Shown here piece by piece: positions 34,774 to 44,570 of a stretch of DNA of 64,000 nt (positions are counted from its first letter, which is position 1; each line of letters opens with the position of its first letter). A model generated the notes under the pieces. It was not told the DNA's origin and ran no database searches. It saw nothing but the letters and a program-made list of their open reading frames with translations. Source of the stretch: Azorinus chamasolen (taxonomy: Eukaryota; Mollusca; Bivalvia; Cardiida; Solecurtidae); assembly GCA_963576725.1 (NCBI GenBank), contig OY755242.1, positions 60,370,480 through 60,434,479 of the forward strand. The letters are read 5' to 3'. The position numbers and the translations under genes are program-made.

Positions 34774-34983
34774 ATGGACTATTTGGGTCCAACTTATTGT
34801 TCAGCATATACGTTAAGCACGATGCCTAGGCGGTTTAATTTAAACTTGACCTGTAATGGAACTTATCCTGGAAATTGTTTTTGTCTGTCCGGACCAGGAT
34901 GTGTTGTTCCAGACTGTGTTCCTTTTGTCATTTTATTGGGAATATATGCAGCAAAATTCGTAAACTTAGGGGTTTTCATCTAA
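34774..34983 (+). CDS. small Cys-containing ORF in gypsy-1
   Basis: 69 codons with several cysteines and a hydrophobic end (CVPFVILLGIYAAKFVNLGV), between pol and the zinc-finger ORF. A diverged copy of the same DNA, without the full frame, is at 35119-35275. No family recognised; it could be part of the 3' untranslated region. Confidence 0.25.
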   Translation: MDYLGPTYCSAYTLSTMPRRFNLNLTCNGTYPGNCFCLSGPGCVVPDCVPFVILLGIYAAKFVNLGVFI

Positions 34984-35118
34984 ACTAGAATACTTATATA
35001 ATGCTTAAAGAAAATCAAATCATGTCTTTAATGAATTATATTAGAATAGAATATGTAGTTTTGGAAACATACGGACAACGTCATCAGTATTGGTGTTCTA
35101 AACTGTAATACAACGGAT

Positions 35119-35275
35119 AATGGATATTGTATCCAATTGTTCAGTTTTAACACTTTTACTTGATGCCTAGGTCAGTGTCATGTTGCCCCACGATGGAGTT
35201 TATCCTGGAAAATTTCAGTTGTCCGGGCCAGGATGTGTTGTCCATGAGTTATTTGTTTCTTTTAATATAATTCTT
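35119..35275 (+). repeat. diverged duplicate of 34771-34950
   Basis: Shares GATGCCTAGG, TTTATCCTGGAAA/ACTTATCCTGGAAA and GTCCGG-CCAGGATGTGTTGT with the upstream segment. A partial tandem duplication within the gypsy-1 3' region. Confidence 0.6.
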
Positions 35276-35418
35276 TAACTTATCCTTTGAAAAGGATTTA
35301 TTATTAACAAATCCTAAAAGGCAATTTCCCTAGTTGCTTAACGCAACAAAAGGAAGAAGTAACGAAGTGCTATATATGAACATTACTGACACAAGACTCA
35401 TTTTTTTATCTCATTCAG

Positions 35419-35901
35419 ATGGATTCATTGGAACTTCTGGAAGGTGTGGCGGAGGAGTTAGATGCGTTTGAGAGAGAGGAGGAAAGGCCAGTATGGCCTG
35501 ATACTCCTACTTCATGCCCCATTTCAGAATGCTCGTCAGGACCCTTATACTCGTCGCACATGTCGTTTATGCGTCACTGGACAAGCAAACACAAGCCCTT
35601 CATAACCATATACAAGTGCCCTAACTGCAACCGACAGTTTGGTCGGAGAGACAATGTTAAAAACCACCAGAGGAAACAGCACAAGATGGAGGGTGGAGTC
35701 AATGAGATGTCTATTTCCAACAAGCATTACGTGGACCCAAAATGCACACAGCCTTACCGGCCCAGACACAAAGAAAGACTGGCAGCCAAAAGGAGGGCCC
35801 AATCAACAGAAGGTAACATTCTGGTTACTGTTGGGGACGGCGTTTGCAGAGATGAGGAAGCCGTTCTTGTTTGGGGACCATGTTATTGGGAAGAAATTTA
35901 A
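35419..35901 (+). CDS. gypsy-1 accessory C2H2 zinc-finger protein
   Basis: 160 codons. Two C2H2 fingers: C33, C38, H53, H58 (atypical spacing) and C67, C70, H83, H88 (CX2CX12HX4H). The N-terminus is acidic (about residues 9-24) and a basic stretch follows the fingers (about 114-127), which could act as a nuclear signal. It lies between pol and the 3' LTR, where other retroelements carry env. The ATG at 35419 directly follows TTTTTATCTCATTCAG, which looks like a splice acceptor, so it may be made from a spliced subgenomic RNA. DNA or RNA binding is inferred from the fingers; the role in the element is unknown. Confidence 0.7.
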   Translation: MDSLELLEGVAEELDAFEREEERPVWPDTPTSCPISECSSGPLYSSHMSFMRHWTSKHKPFITIYKCPNCNRQFGRRDNVKNHQRKQHKMEGGVNEMSISNKHYVDPKCTQPYRPRHKERLAAKRRAQSTEGNILVTVGDGVCRDEEAVLVWGPCYWEEI

Positions 35902-36132
35902 GCACAAGTGAACATTTAAACATTCTTAATTTTTAGGACTCGTCAGTTTGGAATTATCAACAAAAGGACAGTGAATTTAAATAAGCATAGTGTCATAGAA
36001 TTGTGTATAAGGTTATATTTCTAAGTGATTATCTTTATTTTCATAGCAACATTAAACATTTTGTCTGTTTGAGGATAATTCCTGCTGCTTATAGTTGATT
36101 TCGAAAATTTTCTTTTAATAAAATTTGTCTTA

Positions 36133-36144
36133 AGGTGGGGGGAG
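36133..36144 (+). promoter_or_regulatory. gypsy-1 polypurine tract
   Basis: AGGTGGGGGGAG immediately before the 3' LTR, the usual primer for plus-strand DNA synthesis. Confidence 0.8.
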
Positions 36145-36786
36145 TGTAGCAGGAATCATCTTTAGCAGTACATAAACCTTTAACCTGACAGTTTATATTT
36201 ACCTTTAACATGTTTACCCCTAGAGCCACATATACACACGTTTATTTTAAGTGCAAACAGTGTAAACCCAGATCAGAGGGCTTGCACGTGAGCCCTCTGA
36301 TCAGGTTCTGCCCTGTTTGTCAATTTGCATTATAAGTTGTGAAATCATCCCTAAGTTGTCATTGTTGACTAGATCTTATTATAACTGGAATAGTCCATTT
36401 GAAGTTCCAGGGGTCAATGAGTTACTTTGCACTGGCTCTAAGCCTTTCAGTCCTTGTATAGCTATACACAGCGTGTGGAAACCCGTGCTGTACAAATCAT
36501 TGTGCAGCATGGGATTCCTCATGCCTTGTGTAACTTATAGCTATATAAGGACTGACATTTTCAAGATTCATTGCTTTTGCTCTGGACAGCCAAAGGTAGC
36601 TCTTACCTACTTGTCACTGCAAGCCACCCCTCTCTCTCTCTTTCTCTTTCTTTACTTTACTTCTATGTAGGTCTCGTTGTAATAACTCTGAATTTAGGGT
36701 AACTAGAAATAAAAGATGAAACCCTAGACTAAACTTCGTTGTCATTTACTACTGGAAAGAACCTGGGTAACAGCAAGCCTGTTACA
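36145..36786 (+). repeat. gypsy-1 3' LTR
   Basis: 642 bp, TGTAGC...GTTACA, uninterrupted. It serves as the reference for the empty site of the 1,022-bp insertion in the 5' LTR. Confidence 0.92.
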
Positions 36787-36859
36787 ATAGCATTTCCGTC
36801 CCGATCGCATTAAAAACAGACTGAGAGGTTTACTTAAAGTGGAAATGAAATAGTAAAAC

Positions 36860-37148
36860 TGTTAATTAACTTATTGAAATTTACGATTCTATTTGTAAAT
36901 ATTTAGAACAAAAACTACATACTTGTGTGATATTTTGTGATATTTCCAAAGCATTTGACAGGGTTTGGCATAGATGTCTTATACAAAAACTTAAGGGATA
37001 TGGTTTCAGTGGAACTTTTTTGCAATGGATAGAGAGAATTACATTTACAATCGAGAACAACAGGTATTGGTTAATAACCAAAAATCATGTTTTAATAAAT
37101 TAGATGCTGGTGTCCCCCAAGGATCTGTACTTGGTCATTTCCTTTTTA
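36860..37148 (+). pseudogene. LINE reverse transcriptase, 5' piece
   Basis: Translating the plus strand gives FCDISKAFDRVWHR and, after a frameshift near 37040, LDAGVPQGSVLG, which are RT motifs of non-LTR retrotransposons. The frame has stops and is then cut at about 37149 by another element. It continues at about 47478. Confidence 0.8.
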
Positions 37149-37229
37149 TACGCCCACCTAATAAAGGTGGTCGTATATTGTCGTGGCCCTGTCCGTCCGT
37201 CCGTCCGTTCGTTCGTTCGTTCGTCCGTC

Positions 37230-37651
37230 AACATTTTGTTTGCTTTTTCATTTCAGAGTTATGGCCATTGTCCTTAAAAAATATGCAAATAGTTTGTCCG
37301 CTGTTTTCTGGAAAAACTATTTGAGAGATATTAATGAAACTTCACACAAATGTTTAATGCATCAAAATCTGAAGCTGTGTCGATTTTGAGGTTCATTTGA
37401 TTTGTTGTTTCGGAGTTATGGCCCTTTTACTTAAAAAATAATGCAAATACATGCAAATAGTTTGTCCGCTGTTTTCTGGGAAAACTATTTGAGTGATATT
37501 AATGAAACTTCACACAAATGTTAAATGCATCAAGATCTGAAGCTGAGTTGATTCTGAGGTTCATTTGATTTTTTATTTCAGAGTTATGGCCCTTGTTCTT
37601 AAAAAATATGCAAATAGTTTGTCCGCTGTTTTCTGGGAAAACTATTTGAGA
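37230..37651 (+). repeat. 156/168-bp alternating repeat, left part
   Basis: Same units as in 44575-46960. It ends at ACTATTTGAGA where gypsy-2 begins. Confidence 0.9.
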
Positions 37652-37655
37652 TGTA

Positions 37656-38201
37656 AACCGGGGTTAGGAAAGAGTCAACTCCCGAGCAAGTTCGATGAAT
37701 TTAATTCAGGTTGTAGTATATGGGAAAAAGCCTGTAATATAAATAAGAAACAATATACTAACTAACTATTGGTGTCTATAACAATTTAGAGATTTCAACA
37801 GTACATAGCCGCGCGATACCGAAACAGAGTAAACTTACAAAATACATTCAATACAGACTTCGCTCAGTACTTACCAGACACATGGGATATAGTTGACTTA
37901 TTACAAAAGTATTATTAAACCTGTTGTCGTGTGACAACAAAGTACAAGTAACAACTATAAATTATCTATATAACTAAATATCTAGATGTTGCCATCAAGA
38001 CGGACTGGTGCGCACTGAGCTTAGACAGCGGGAACGCATAGGAAGAAGATAGAGAGAAAGTCCGTGCAAAGCATGTGTAAATGTAATTTCGTGCATCTCA
38101 ACTATCTCTCTCTCAATCATGCTCTCATACTCTAATGTATGCGTGATATAATGAGATATACATGAAAGCAGATGACATTCCAATCATTCTGATTATATGT
38201 A
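37656..38201. other. 546-bp segment separating gypsy-2 from its left boundary
   Basis: ATGTA occurs directly before (37651-37655) and at the end (38197-38201), and the TGTAGCCATGGATCCATAAA sequence that resembles the gypsy-2 3' LTR begins here. One reading is that another element inserted at the very start of the 5' LTR. The segment has no coding frame and I do not recognise it. Confidence 0.4.
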
Positions 38202-38796
38202 GCCATGGATCCATAAAACTAAAGCAAACTACACTTTAGTTTGGTAATTTCTTGAGACTAGAGTGGATTTATGGAACTGTATGGTTGTTTCAATGTGATA
38301 TGATCCAATTTACATGGTTGAAGTTGACATATAGTTTTGATACTTAGATATATAGTATTGATTTATGAAATTTTGACATTGAAAATTACTTCTTCTTCTG
38401 ACTACTTCTTCTTTTACTTCTGCTTCTGAATTTGAGTACATGTGCACTTGCAGAAAATACAAAAATTGGGAGAATGAGTGAGTGTGACAGATTTTTTATA
38501 TTGAATTATTGTACTTACTTCATTTTATTCATCTGATCATCTGCATTTTAAATGTATTGCTTGATTGTTGACTCCTTGTTTGCAGACTTTGATGATATTA
38601 GGCTTTGGTATGTGATGAATACTGTTTGATAAAAGTCCGTTTAACTACCCTTGTGTTTGATTGCAGTTAGGGTATAGAGTAATACTAGTGGTAGTGGTAG
38701 ACGTAATAGTGCGTAGTGTTAGTCTTAGTGTTCAGTCTGATAGAAGTGCACACTCCAGTAGTTTTAGATTTATAGTGTAGCTTACAATCTGCAATC

Positions 38797-39864
38797 ATGG
38801 CCCATAGCAAAGCTTATGATGAGTTTAAACAAATTGTAGGTGATAAAATCAATAGGACTCTTATGGGGGAGCCTAATGCAGCAAGTACACCTAAATTTAC
38901 AGGTGGTGCTAGTAACCAGACTGACATGGCAGGTAACACAAGTGTTTTCAGGTCTACCCCTTCTGTCCCAAAAATCCCTTTCTTTTCTGGAGATGAGCCA
39001 CCACAAAAAGGTGATATTTCTTTTCAGGAGTGGAAATTTGAGATTAAATGTTTAGAGACTGACCCTGATCTTACATCTACTATTGTTGTTCAGGCTATAA
39101 GGCGTTCTTTAAGGGGTACTGCTAGAAAAATGTTGATTTCTTTGGGTGAAAAGGCTACTGTTATAGAGATTTTACATAAACTTGATGCCATATTTGGAGA
39201 TGTTTCATCTAAGGGCATGGTAATGCAGGAATTTTTCAACTCCCATCAGCATCCTGATGAATCAGTTACTGCCTTTGGATGCCGCCTGGAGACTCTTCTC
39301 CAGACAGCTATTGATAATGGTCATTTAACATCTGCTGCAAAGAATGATCTTTTAAGACACAAGTTTTGGACCTCCTTGTATAGTGATAGTCTTAAAAGTC
39401 AAACTAGGCACAAGTATGATTCTTTGACAAATTATGAAGAGCTTTTGAGGGAAATTAGATCAGTTGATAAGGAAATTCGGCTTTCACACAACCCTAGTTC
39501 AAATCCCAGTACTAAGAAATCACAGCAGTCAGCTATTCAGTCATCAGATTCCCAACTTGATTTTGATAGGAAACTCACTGAATTGGAAAAGAGGTTAGAT
39601 TCCAAGATAGAGGAAAAGTTTGACCTTATCTTGAAGAAGTTGGACAGTCAGAAATCTGATGACAGGGGTTTAGTAGATCCTAAACCTGGTGATCAAGGGT
39701 CTAATAATAGATATAGGGGGAATCAGAGGGGTAGAGGTTATTTCCGACCATACAGAGGGAGGGGTAACCAAGGTCACCAGAACTACCATTACAATAACAG
39801 TTACCAAGGTCAACAAAGCTACCAAGGTCAAGGTCCTCACAATAACAGTCAGCCAAAAGATTAA
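38797..39864 (+). CDS. gypsy-2 gag, PNMA-like
   Basis: 355 residues. Residues about 57-200 resemble the capsid region of PNMA/gypsy gag proteins ('VPKIPFFSGDEPPQKGD', 'SFQEWKFEIKCL', 'RRSLRGTARKML', 'ESVTAFGCRLETLL'). A predicted coiled coil lies at about 255-290. The C-terminal 50 residues are Arg/Gly/Gln/Asn-rich (RGNQRGRGYFRPYRGRG) in place of a CCHC zinc knuckle, so RNA is probably bound by the RG-rich tail. Capsid domains of this type form particles. The ATG at 38797 is the first in frame after a long leader. Confidence 0.88.
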   Translation: MAHSKAYDEFKQIVGDKINRTLMGEPNAASTPKFTGGASNQTDMAGNTSVFRSTPSVPKIPFFSGDEPPQKGDISFQEWKFEIKCLETDPDLTSTIVVQAIRRSLRGTARKMLISLGEKATVIEILHKLDAIFGDVSSKGMVMQEFFNSHQHPDESVTAFGCRLETLLQTAIDNGHLTSAAKNDLLRHKFWTSLYSDSLKSQTRHKYDSLTNYEELLREIRSVDKEIRLSHNPSSNPSTKKSQQSAIQSSDSQLDFDRKLTELEKRLDSKIEEKFDLILKKLDSQKSDDRGLVDPKPGDQGSNNRYRGNQRGRGYFRPYRGRGNQGHQNYHYNNSYQGQQSYQGQGPHNNSQPKD

Positions 39865-39884
39865 CCTCTCCTGTTGTAGGCCAA

Positions 39885-42800
39885 ATGGGGGATGGTGATG
39901 AAAATGGCCAGGTTTTGTTTGATAGACTTGTTGGCGATTCCAACACATCTGATGTCCTTTTACAAGGTCAAAAGGTCAAGGCCCTCATAGACAGTGGATC
40001 CATGGTCACCACCATATCAAATGGATTTTATGAAACTTTAAATGAGAAGCCAGATTTACATGGCATTGGTGACTTGGGCCTGAGTATCAGTGTTGCTGAT
40101 GGAACAGAGTTGAGATATTCTGGTTTTATAGAATGTACTTTACAAGTCCCATTTTTATCAGAATACAATATTCAGGTACCTATTTTAGTTGTACCAGACA
40201 ACGACTTGAATTCATCTTGTCCAGTTTTAATAGGAACCAATGTTATTAGGAGGCTGCGTGAGGAGATTCATGAAGTCAGCAGTAATTCATGTACCGCTGT
40301 ACCTAGTTCTTGGCAAACAGCATTTGATTGTTTGACAAACAATGTCCTTAAGGTTAAGACCTATGGTAGTAAGTCTGTTACCATTAAGCCATATGAAACC
40401 ATTGCTATTAATGGAGTTGCTAGAGGTGATATTTCCTTTACATCTGCAGTTACAGAAAACTGCAATGATATTGGTTATACTGTATGTCCCAGACTTGTTA
40501 ATATGGATCACTGTGGTAACAGGTTAAAGGTTAAGGTTAAAGTCTGCAACATGACAGCAAAGTCTATAGTTATTAGGCCAAAAGCAGACTTGTGTCAGCT
40601 TACTGAAGCAACAGTTGTTGATAATCTTGCTTCGGATTTTTCTAATCCTAGTAAGGTTTCTTCAAGTTCTCCTTTGGATGATCTTGGCATTAAGATCAAT
40701 ACTACTTGTTTGTCTGAAGAACAAGTCCTTAGAGTTAGACAGGTGCTCGGTAACTGGACCCATATTTTCTCCAAGAGTCCAACGGATCTTGGAAAGACTG
40801 ATTTACTTCAGCATAGAATTGTGCTTGAGGATGAAAGGCCATTCAAAATGCCATATAGGAAGATTCCTCCTGCTATGTATGAGGAAGTTAGACAGCATGT
40901 AAAAGATATGCTGGAAGCAGATGTCATCAGAGAATCTGATAGTCCTTTCTCATCCAACATAGTTTTGGTTAGGAAGAAAGATGGCAGTCTTCGCTTTTGT
41001 GTTGACTGGCGGCTTCTCAATAAGAGAACTAGGAAAGATGCATATATGCTTCCACGTTTTGATGACACTGTTGACACTCTCTATGGTTCTAAATACTTTT
41101 CAAAGTTAGACCTTAGAAGTGGATATTGGCAAGTGGAATTGGCTGAGGAAGATAGGCATAAAACCGCTTTTTCAGTGGGAAATCTTGGATTCTATGAATT
41201 CAATAAACTCGGTTTCGGTTTAACGAACGGTCCTGCTTGTTTTCAGCGGATGATGGAAAAGTGCATGGGTGATATGCATCTCAAGGAATGTCTGATATTC
41301 CTTGACGACATACTTATCTTCTCCCGTACCTTTGAAGAGCATATTGAACGTTTGGAGTCTGTCTTCCAGCGTTTATTTTCTCACAATCTAAAGCTGAAGG
41401 CTTCAAAGTGTGAGTTCTTTAAGACTTCTGTTAGTTACCTTGGACATGTCATTTCCGAGCAAGGTATCCAAACTGATCCTGAGAAAATCAGTGCTTTGAC
41501 CAATTGGCCCGAACCCTCTAATGTTAAAGAATTACGTCAGTTCTTAGGGTTTGCAGGCTACTACAGGCGATTTGTTAAAGGTTATGCCAATCTGGTTGAG
41601 CCTTTAAACAAACTCTTAGAGGGTCATGGCACTGGTAAGAAGGGCTCGGGCAGAAAGAAGAAAGTTTCGTCTCCTATTTCATGGATATGGGGCGAGGCTC
41701 AGAAGGTAGCTTTCAGAAAGGTTAAGGAAGTTCTATCTTGTCCACCTGTTTTGGGGTATGCGGATTATTCTTGTCCGTTTATTCTGCATACAGACGCCAG
41801 TATCTCTGGTCTTGGGGCAGTTTTGTACCAAAAACAGGGTGGAATTGACAGAGTTATTGCTTATGCCAGTAGAGGACTGCGCAAGAGCGAGAGGAAATAT
41901 CCAGCTCATAAGTTGGAATTTCTGGCACTTAAGTGGGCCATAACAGATAAGTTTCATGACTATCTGTATGGAAACAGTTTTCAAGTTTTCACTGACAACA
42001 ACCCACTTACATATGTTCTTACTTCGGCGAAGTTGGATGCTACCAGTCATCGCTGGGTTGCAGCTCTAGCATCATACAACTTTACCATCACCTATAGGTC
42101 TGGAAAGTTGAATGCTGATGCTGATGGCTTATCTAGAAAGCCAGAGGTTTTCCAGGATGTCGTGCAGGCTATATGTTCAGCTGCTTTGGCCTCTGTGCCT
42201 CTTGCTGACAGCGTATCAGATCCTGCCTCTCCTCAAACGGCCGTTGAGGACGAGTTGTTGCAGGCTGGTCCTGTCAGCACGGTTAACTGGAAAACTGAGC
42301 AAAATAAGGACAGTACTCTTGCGAGAGTTATCTCCATCGTGAGTAGTGGTTTGTGCCCGAGGGAGGAAGCACTCAGGTCTGAATCTGTTCCGGTGCAGAG
42401 AATGCTGCGTGAATGGAAACGCCTGTCTCTTGACAATGGCATTCTCTACCGAACCACTTCTCTTGATGGCAGATCACTCAGGCAGCTTGTTCTCCCTGAG
42501 GCCCATCGGTTGAATGCCCTTAAAGGTGTTCATGAGGACGTTGGGCATCAGGGCAAAGAGAAAACTCTTTGGCTGGCTAAGCAACGCTTCTACTGGCCTG
42601 GACTGGAAAAAGATGTCAATGACCACTGTGATCATTGTGGGCGCTGTATTCGCCGCAAAAAGCCAGTAAAGCCAGTTGCAGAGCTTATACCTATTTTGAC
42701 ATCTAGGCCTTTAGAGATGGTCTGCATTGACTTTTTATCTCTGGAAATGTCTAAAGGTGGTTATGAGCACATCTTGGTCATAACTGATCATTTTACTAGA

Positions 42801-43988
42801 TATGCCCAAGCTGTGCCATGCCGCAACCAGACAGCGCAGACCACTGCCAAGGCTCTCTATGACAACTTTATCCGGTATTACTCATTTCCGGAAAGGCTGC
42901 ATAGTGACCAAGGCCGAAACTTTGAGAGTCGGGTCATTAAGGAGTTGTGTAAAGTTGCTGGTATTCAAAAGACCAGAACGACTCCTTATCACCCGATGGG
43001 CAATGGGTCGGTTGAACGTTTCAACCAAACCCTTTTGAAGATGCTTGGTACTCTGGAGGAAAGCCATAAGCATGACTGGAAGAGCTTTATAGCTCCATTG
43101 GTGCAGGCGTATAATGCCACCAAAAGCGATGCCACGGGATTTTCCCCGCATTTTCTTATGTTTGGCTGGCACCCTCGCTCGTCTGTTGATGCCTATCTGG
43201 GGATTGAACCAGATAAGGATAATACCTTAAGTGCAAAGAGCCATACTTCTTATGCACAGAAGTTGCGCAGTAGGCTGGAGTATGCTTATGATACTGCAGC
43301 CAAGTTTGCTGGCAAACATGCTGCGCAGAATAAGCAAAGGTATGACAGACAGGTGAGGCAGTCATTGCTTGAACCAGGTGATAGGGTGCTTGTGCGCAAG
43401 GTTGGACTCCAGGGCAAAAATAAACTGGCTGACCGGTGGGACTCTGACCCATATATTGTTAAGAGTGTACCTAATGAAGGTATCCCTGTATACAAGGTGC
43501 AGAGGGAAGATGGGAGAGGCCCTTACAGGACTCTTCATCGCAACATGTTGTTGCCATTTGATTTCATCTCCACTGAAAAAGTCGACATTTCAGTTCCTCA
43601 GCCTTCCAAACCAGTTACTAGAGCAAATTCTTCTCCTAGGCCCAGCTCTTATTCTGATACTTCTTCAGAATCCTCTGATTCTGACTCTGACAGTCAGCCG
43701 AGGTATATCATTCCTCAGCGCAGGAATACCCCAATTGTTCCTGTCACTCATAGCAACCAGTCTGATATTGGTCATACTTATTTTGAAGTTTCCACTAATG
43801 TTGGGGATGCAAATCCTAGTACTTCTGTAGACCAGTCAGCTGAAGTTCGAACCTCTGGATCTCCTCCGCAGCCAAGTTCCCCTCAAGTTGCTAGGAAATC
43901 TTCTCGGCTGAGGAAACCCGTTGACCGATATGGGGAGTGGGTCTGCCCCCAGTATGTGCTAGACCCAAACCAGGAAGTGTTTGTGTAG
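39885..43988 (+). CDS. gypsy-2 pol polyprotein
   Basis: Intact frame of 1,367 codons, -1 relative to gag. It stays open upstream of its first ATG across the gag stop, with an A-run at 39855-39858 as a possible slip region. Protease DSG at about residues 36-38; reverse transcriptase with FLDD at about 472-475; RNase H with 'FILHTDASISGLGAVL'; integrase with an HHCC site ('VHEDVGHQGKEKT' ... 'CDHCGRC') and DD35E ('CIDFLS', 'HSDQGRNF', 'GSVERFNQ'). The tail is Ser-rich and acidic. Codon use and repeat content differ from gypsy-1, so it is a separate lineage. Confidence 0.92.
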   Translation: MGDGDENGQVLFDRLVGDSNTSDVLLQGQKVKALIDSGSMVTTISNGFYETLNEKPDLHGIGDLGLSISVADGTELRYSGFIECTLQVPFLSEYNIQVPILVVPDNDLNSSCPVLIGTNVIRRLREEIHEVSSNSCTAVPSSWQTAFDCLTNNVLKVKTYGSKSVTIKPYETIAINGVARGDISFTSAVTENCNDIGYTVCPRLVNMDHCGNRLKVKVKVCNMTAKSIVIRPKADLCQLTEATVVDNLASDFSNPSKVSSSSPLDDLGIKINTTCLSEEQVLRVRQVLGNWTHIFSKSPTDLGKTDLLQHRIVLEDERPFKMPYRKIPPAMYEEVRQHVKDMLEADVIRESDSPFSSNIVLVRKKDGSLRFCVDWRLLNKRTRKDAYMLPRFDDTVDTLYGSKYFSKLDLRSGYWQVELAEEDRHKTAFSVGNLGFYEFNKLGFGLTNGPACFQRMMEKCMGDMHLKECLIFLDDILIFSRTFEEHIERLESVFQRLFSHNLKLKASKCEFFKTSVSYLGHVISEQGIQTDPEKISALTNWPEPSNVKELRQFLGFAGYYRRFVKGYANLVEPLNKLLEGHGTGKKGSGRKKKVSSPISWIWGEAQKVAFRKVKEVLSCPPVLGYADYSCPFILHTDASISGLGAVLYQKQGGIDRVIAYASRGLRKSERKYPAHKLEFLALKWAITDKFHDYLYGNSFQVFTDNNPLTYVLTSAKLDATSHRWVAALASYNFTITYRSGKLNADADGLSRKPEVFQDVVQAICSAALASVPLADSVSDPASPQTAVEDELLQAGPVSTVNWKTEQNKDSTLARVISIVSSGLCPREEALRSESVPVQRMLREWKRLSLDNGILYRTTSLDGRSLRQLVLPEAHRLNALKGVHEDVGHQGKEKTLWLAKQRFYWPGLEKDVNDHCDHCGRCIRRKKPVKPVAELIPILTSRPLEMVCIDFLSLEMSKGGYEHILVITDHFTRYAQAVPCRNQTAQTTAKALYDNFIRYYSFPERLHSDQGRNFESRVIKELCKVAGIQKTRTTPYHPMGNGSVERFNQTLLKMLGTLEESHKHDWKSFIAPLVQAYNATKSDATGFSPHFLMFGWHPRSSVDAYLGIEPDKDNTLSAKSHTSYAQKLRSRLEYAYDTAAKFAGKHAAQNKQRYDRQVRQSLLEPGDRVLVRKVGLQGKNKLADRWDSDPYIVKSVPNEGIPVYKVQREDGRGPYRTLHRNMLLPFDFISTEKVDISVPQPSKPVTRANSSPRPSSYSDTSSESSDSDSDSQPRYIIPQRRNTPIVPVTHSNQSDIGHTYFEVSTNVGDANPSTSVDQSAEVRTSGSPPQPSSPQVARKSSRLRKPVDRYGEWVCPQYVLDPNQEVFV

Positions 43989-43989
43989 C

Positions 43990-44125
43990 TTCACATGTCA
44001 GTTTGTTTTAAAATCAGTTTAAAACACATGTCAGTTTGTTTTAAAATCAGTTTAAAACACATGTCAGTTTGTTTTAAAATCAGTTTAAAAACACATGTCA
44101 GTTTGTTTTTAAAATCAGTTTTATC
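43990..44125 (+). repeat. 33-bp repeats after gypsy-2 pol
   Basis: About four copies of ACATGTCAGTTTGTTTT + AAAATCAGTTTAAAAC, directly downstream of the pol stop codon, in the 3' untranslated region. Confidence 0.9.
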
Positions 44126-44507
44126 TTGCCAAGTCAGTAGTATTCATTTATTGCTGCAAAGCAATTAAATTCTGTTCCAATTTAAATCAGTATCTCTGTT
44201 TGCAAGTTCCAGGGATCAGGTTTAATTTGTTATATTTACTACTTGACAGATCCTATTTTTAGATATCATGTGACCTGTCAGTTACATATCAGTGAATTGA
44301 CAACTCACCATAATTATGCTATGGTTGGTTTGTAGTTTGTTTTATATTCAGGTAGTTTCATTACTGTACCATAATGATAATTTCATCTGAATTGGATTTT
44401 CAATATAATATATGGATTATATGTAATATGATTTAATATTTCAAGTTCAGTTTATTAAGTACTTGTCAGTAAATGTCAGGAAACATTTATTTCAACCCAG
44501 GGGAGTA

Positions 44508-44570
44508 TGTAACCAGGGTTTCATATTGCTAAAGTGTAGTTTGCTTTAGTTTTATGGAACCCTGGTTACA
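44508..44570 (+). repeat. gypsy-2 3' terminus, 63-bp palindromic LTR
   Basis: Begins TGTAACCAGGGTTTCAT and ends ATGGAACCCTGGTTACA, so its two ends are inverted copies. The inner part CTAAAG-TGTAGTTTG-CTTTAG is also a hairpin. A purine-rich AGGGGAG precedes it. Unusually short for an LTR. Confidence 0.7.

Larger units (their letters stand above)
19154..36786 (+). mobile_element. gypsy-1: Ty3/gypsy LTR retrotransposon with nested insertions
   Basis: 5' LTR 19154-20817 (interrupted) and 3' LTR 36145-36786 (642 bp), both TGTAGC...GTTACA, with target duplication ATAG at 19150-19153 and 36787-36790. The two LTRs look identical by eye apart from the insertion, so the element is young. Order: LTR, tRNA-Pro-type primer site, gag (broken by a 7.16-kb transposon), pol (protease, RT, RNase H, integrase), small ORF, C2H2 zinc-finger ORF, polypurine tract, LTR. 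With both insertions subtracted it is about 9.4 kb. There is no envelope gene. Confidence 0.93.
37652..44570 (+). mobile_element. gypsy-2: Ty3/gypsy element with PNMA-like gag
   Basis: Bounded by the target duplication GAGA (37648-37651 and 44571-44574). The empty site is preserved as a paralogous repeat unit at about 46184-46210 (ACTATTTGAGATATATTAAT). Left end TGTAAACCGGGG, right end CCCTGGTTACA. Gag and pol are both intact, with pol in the -1 frame. The LTRs are unusual: the 3' terminus is only 63 bp and palindromic, and a matching 5' LTR is only found, altered, at about 38198-38290. Confidence 0.85.

Noticed and set aside
37025..37389. Short plus-strand frames near the LINE break
   Set aside because: One is a frameshifted RT fragment running into an unrelated repeat; the other is a shadow of the CCGT-rich repeat.
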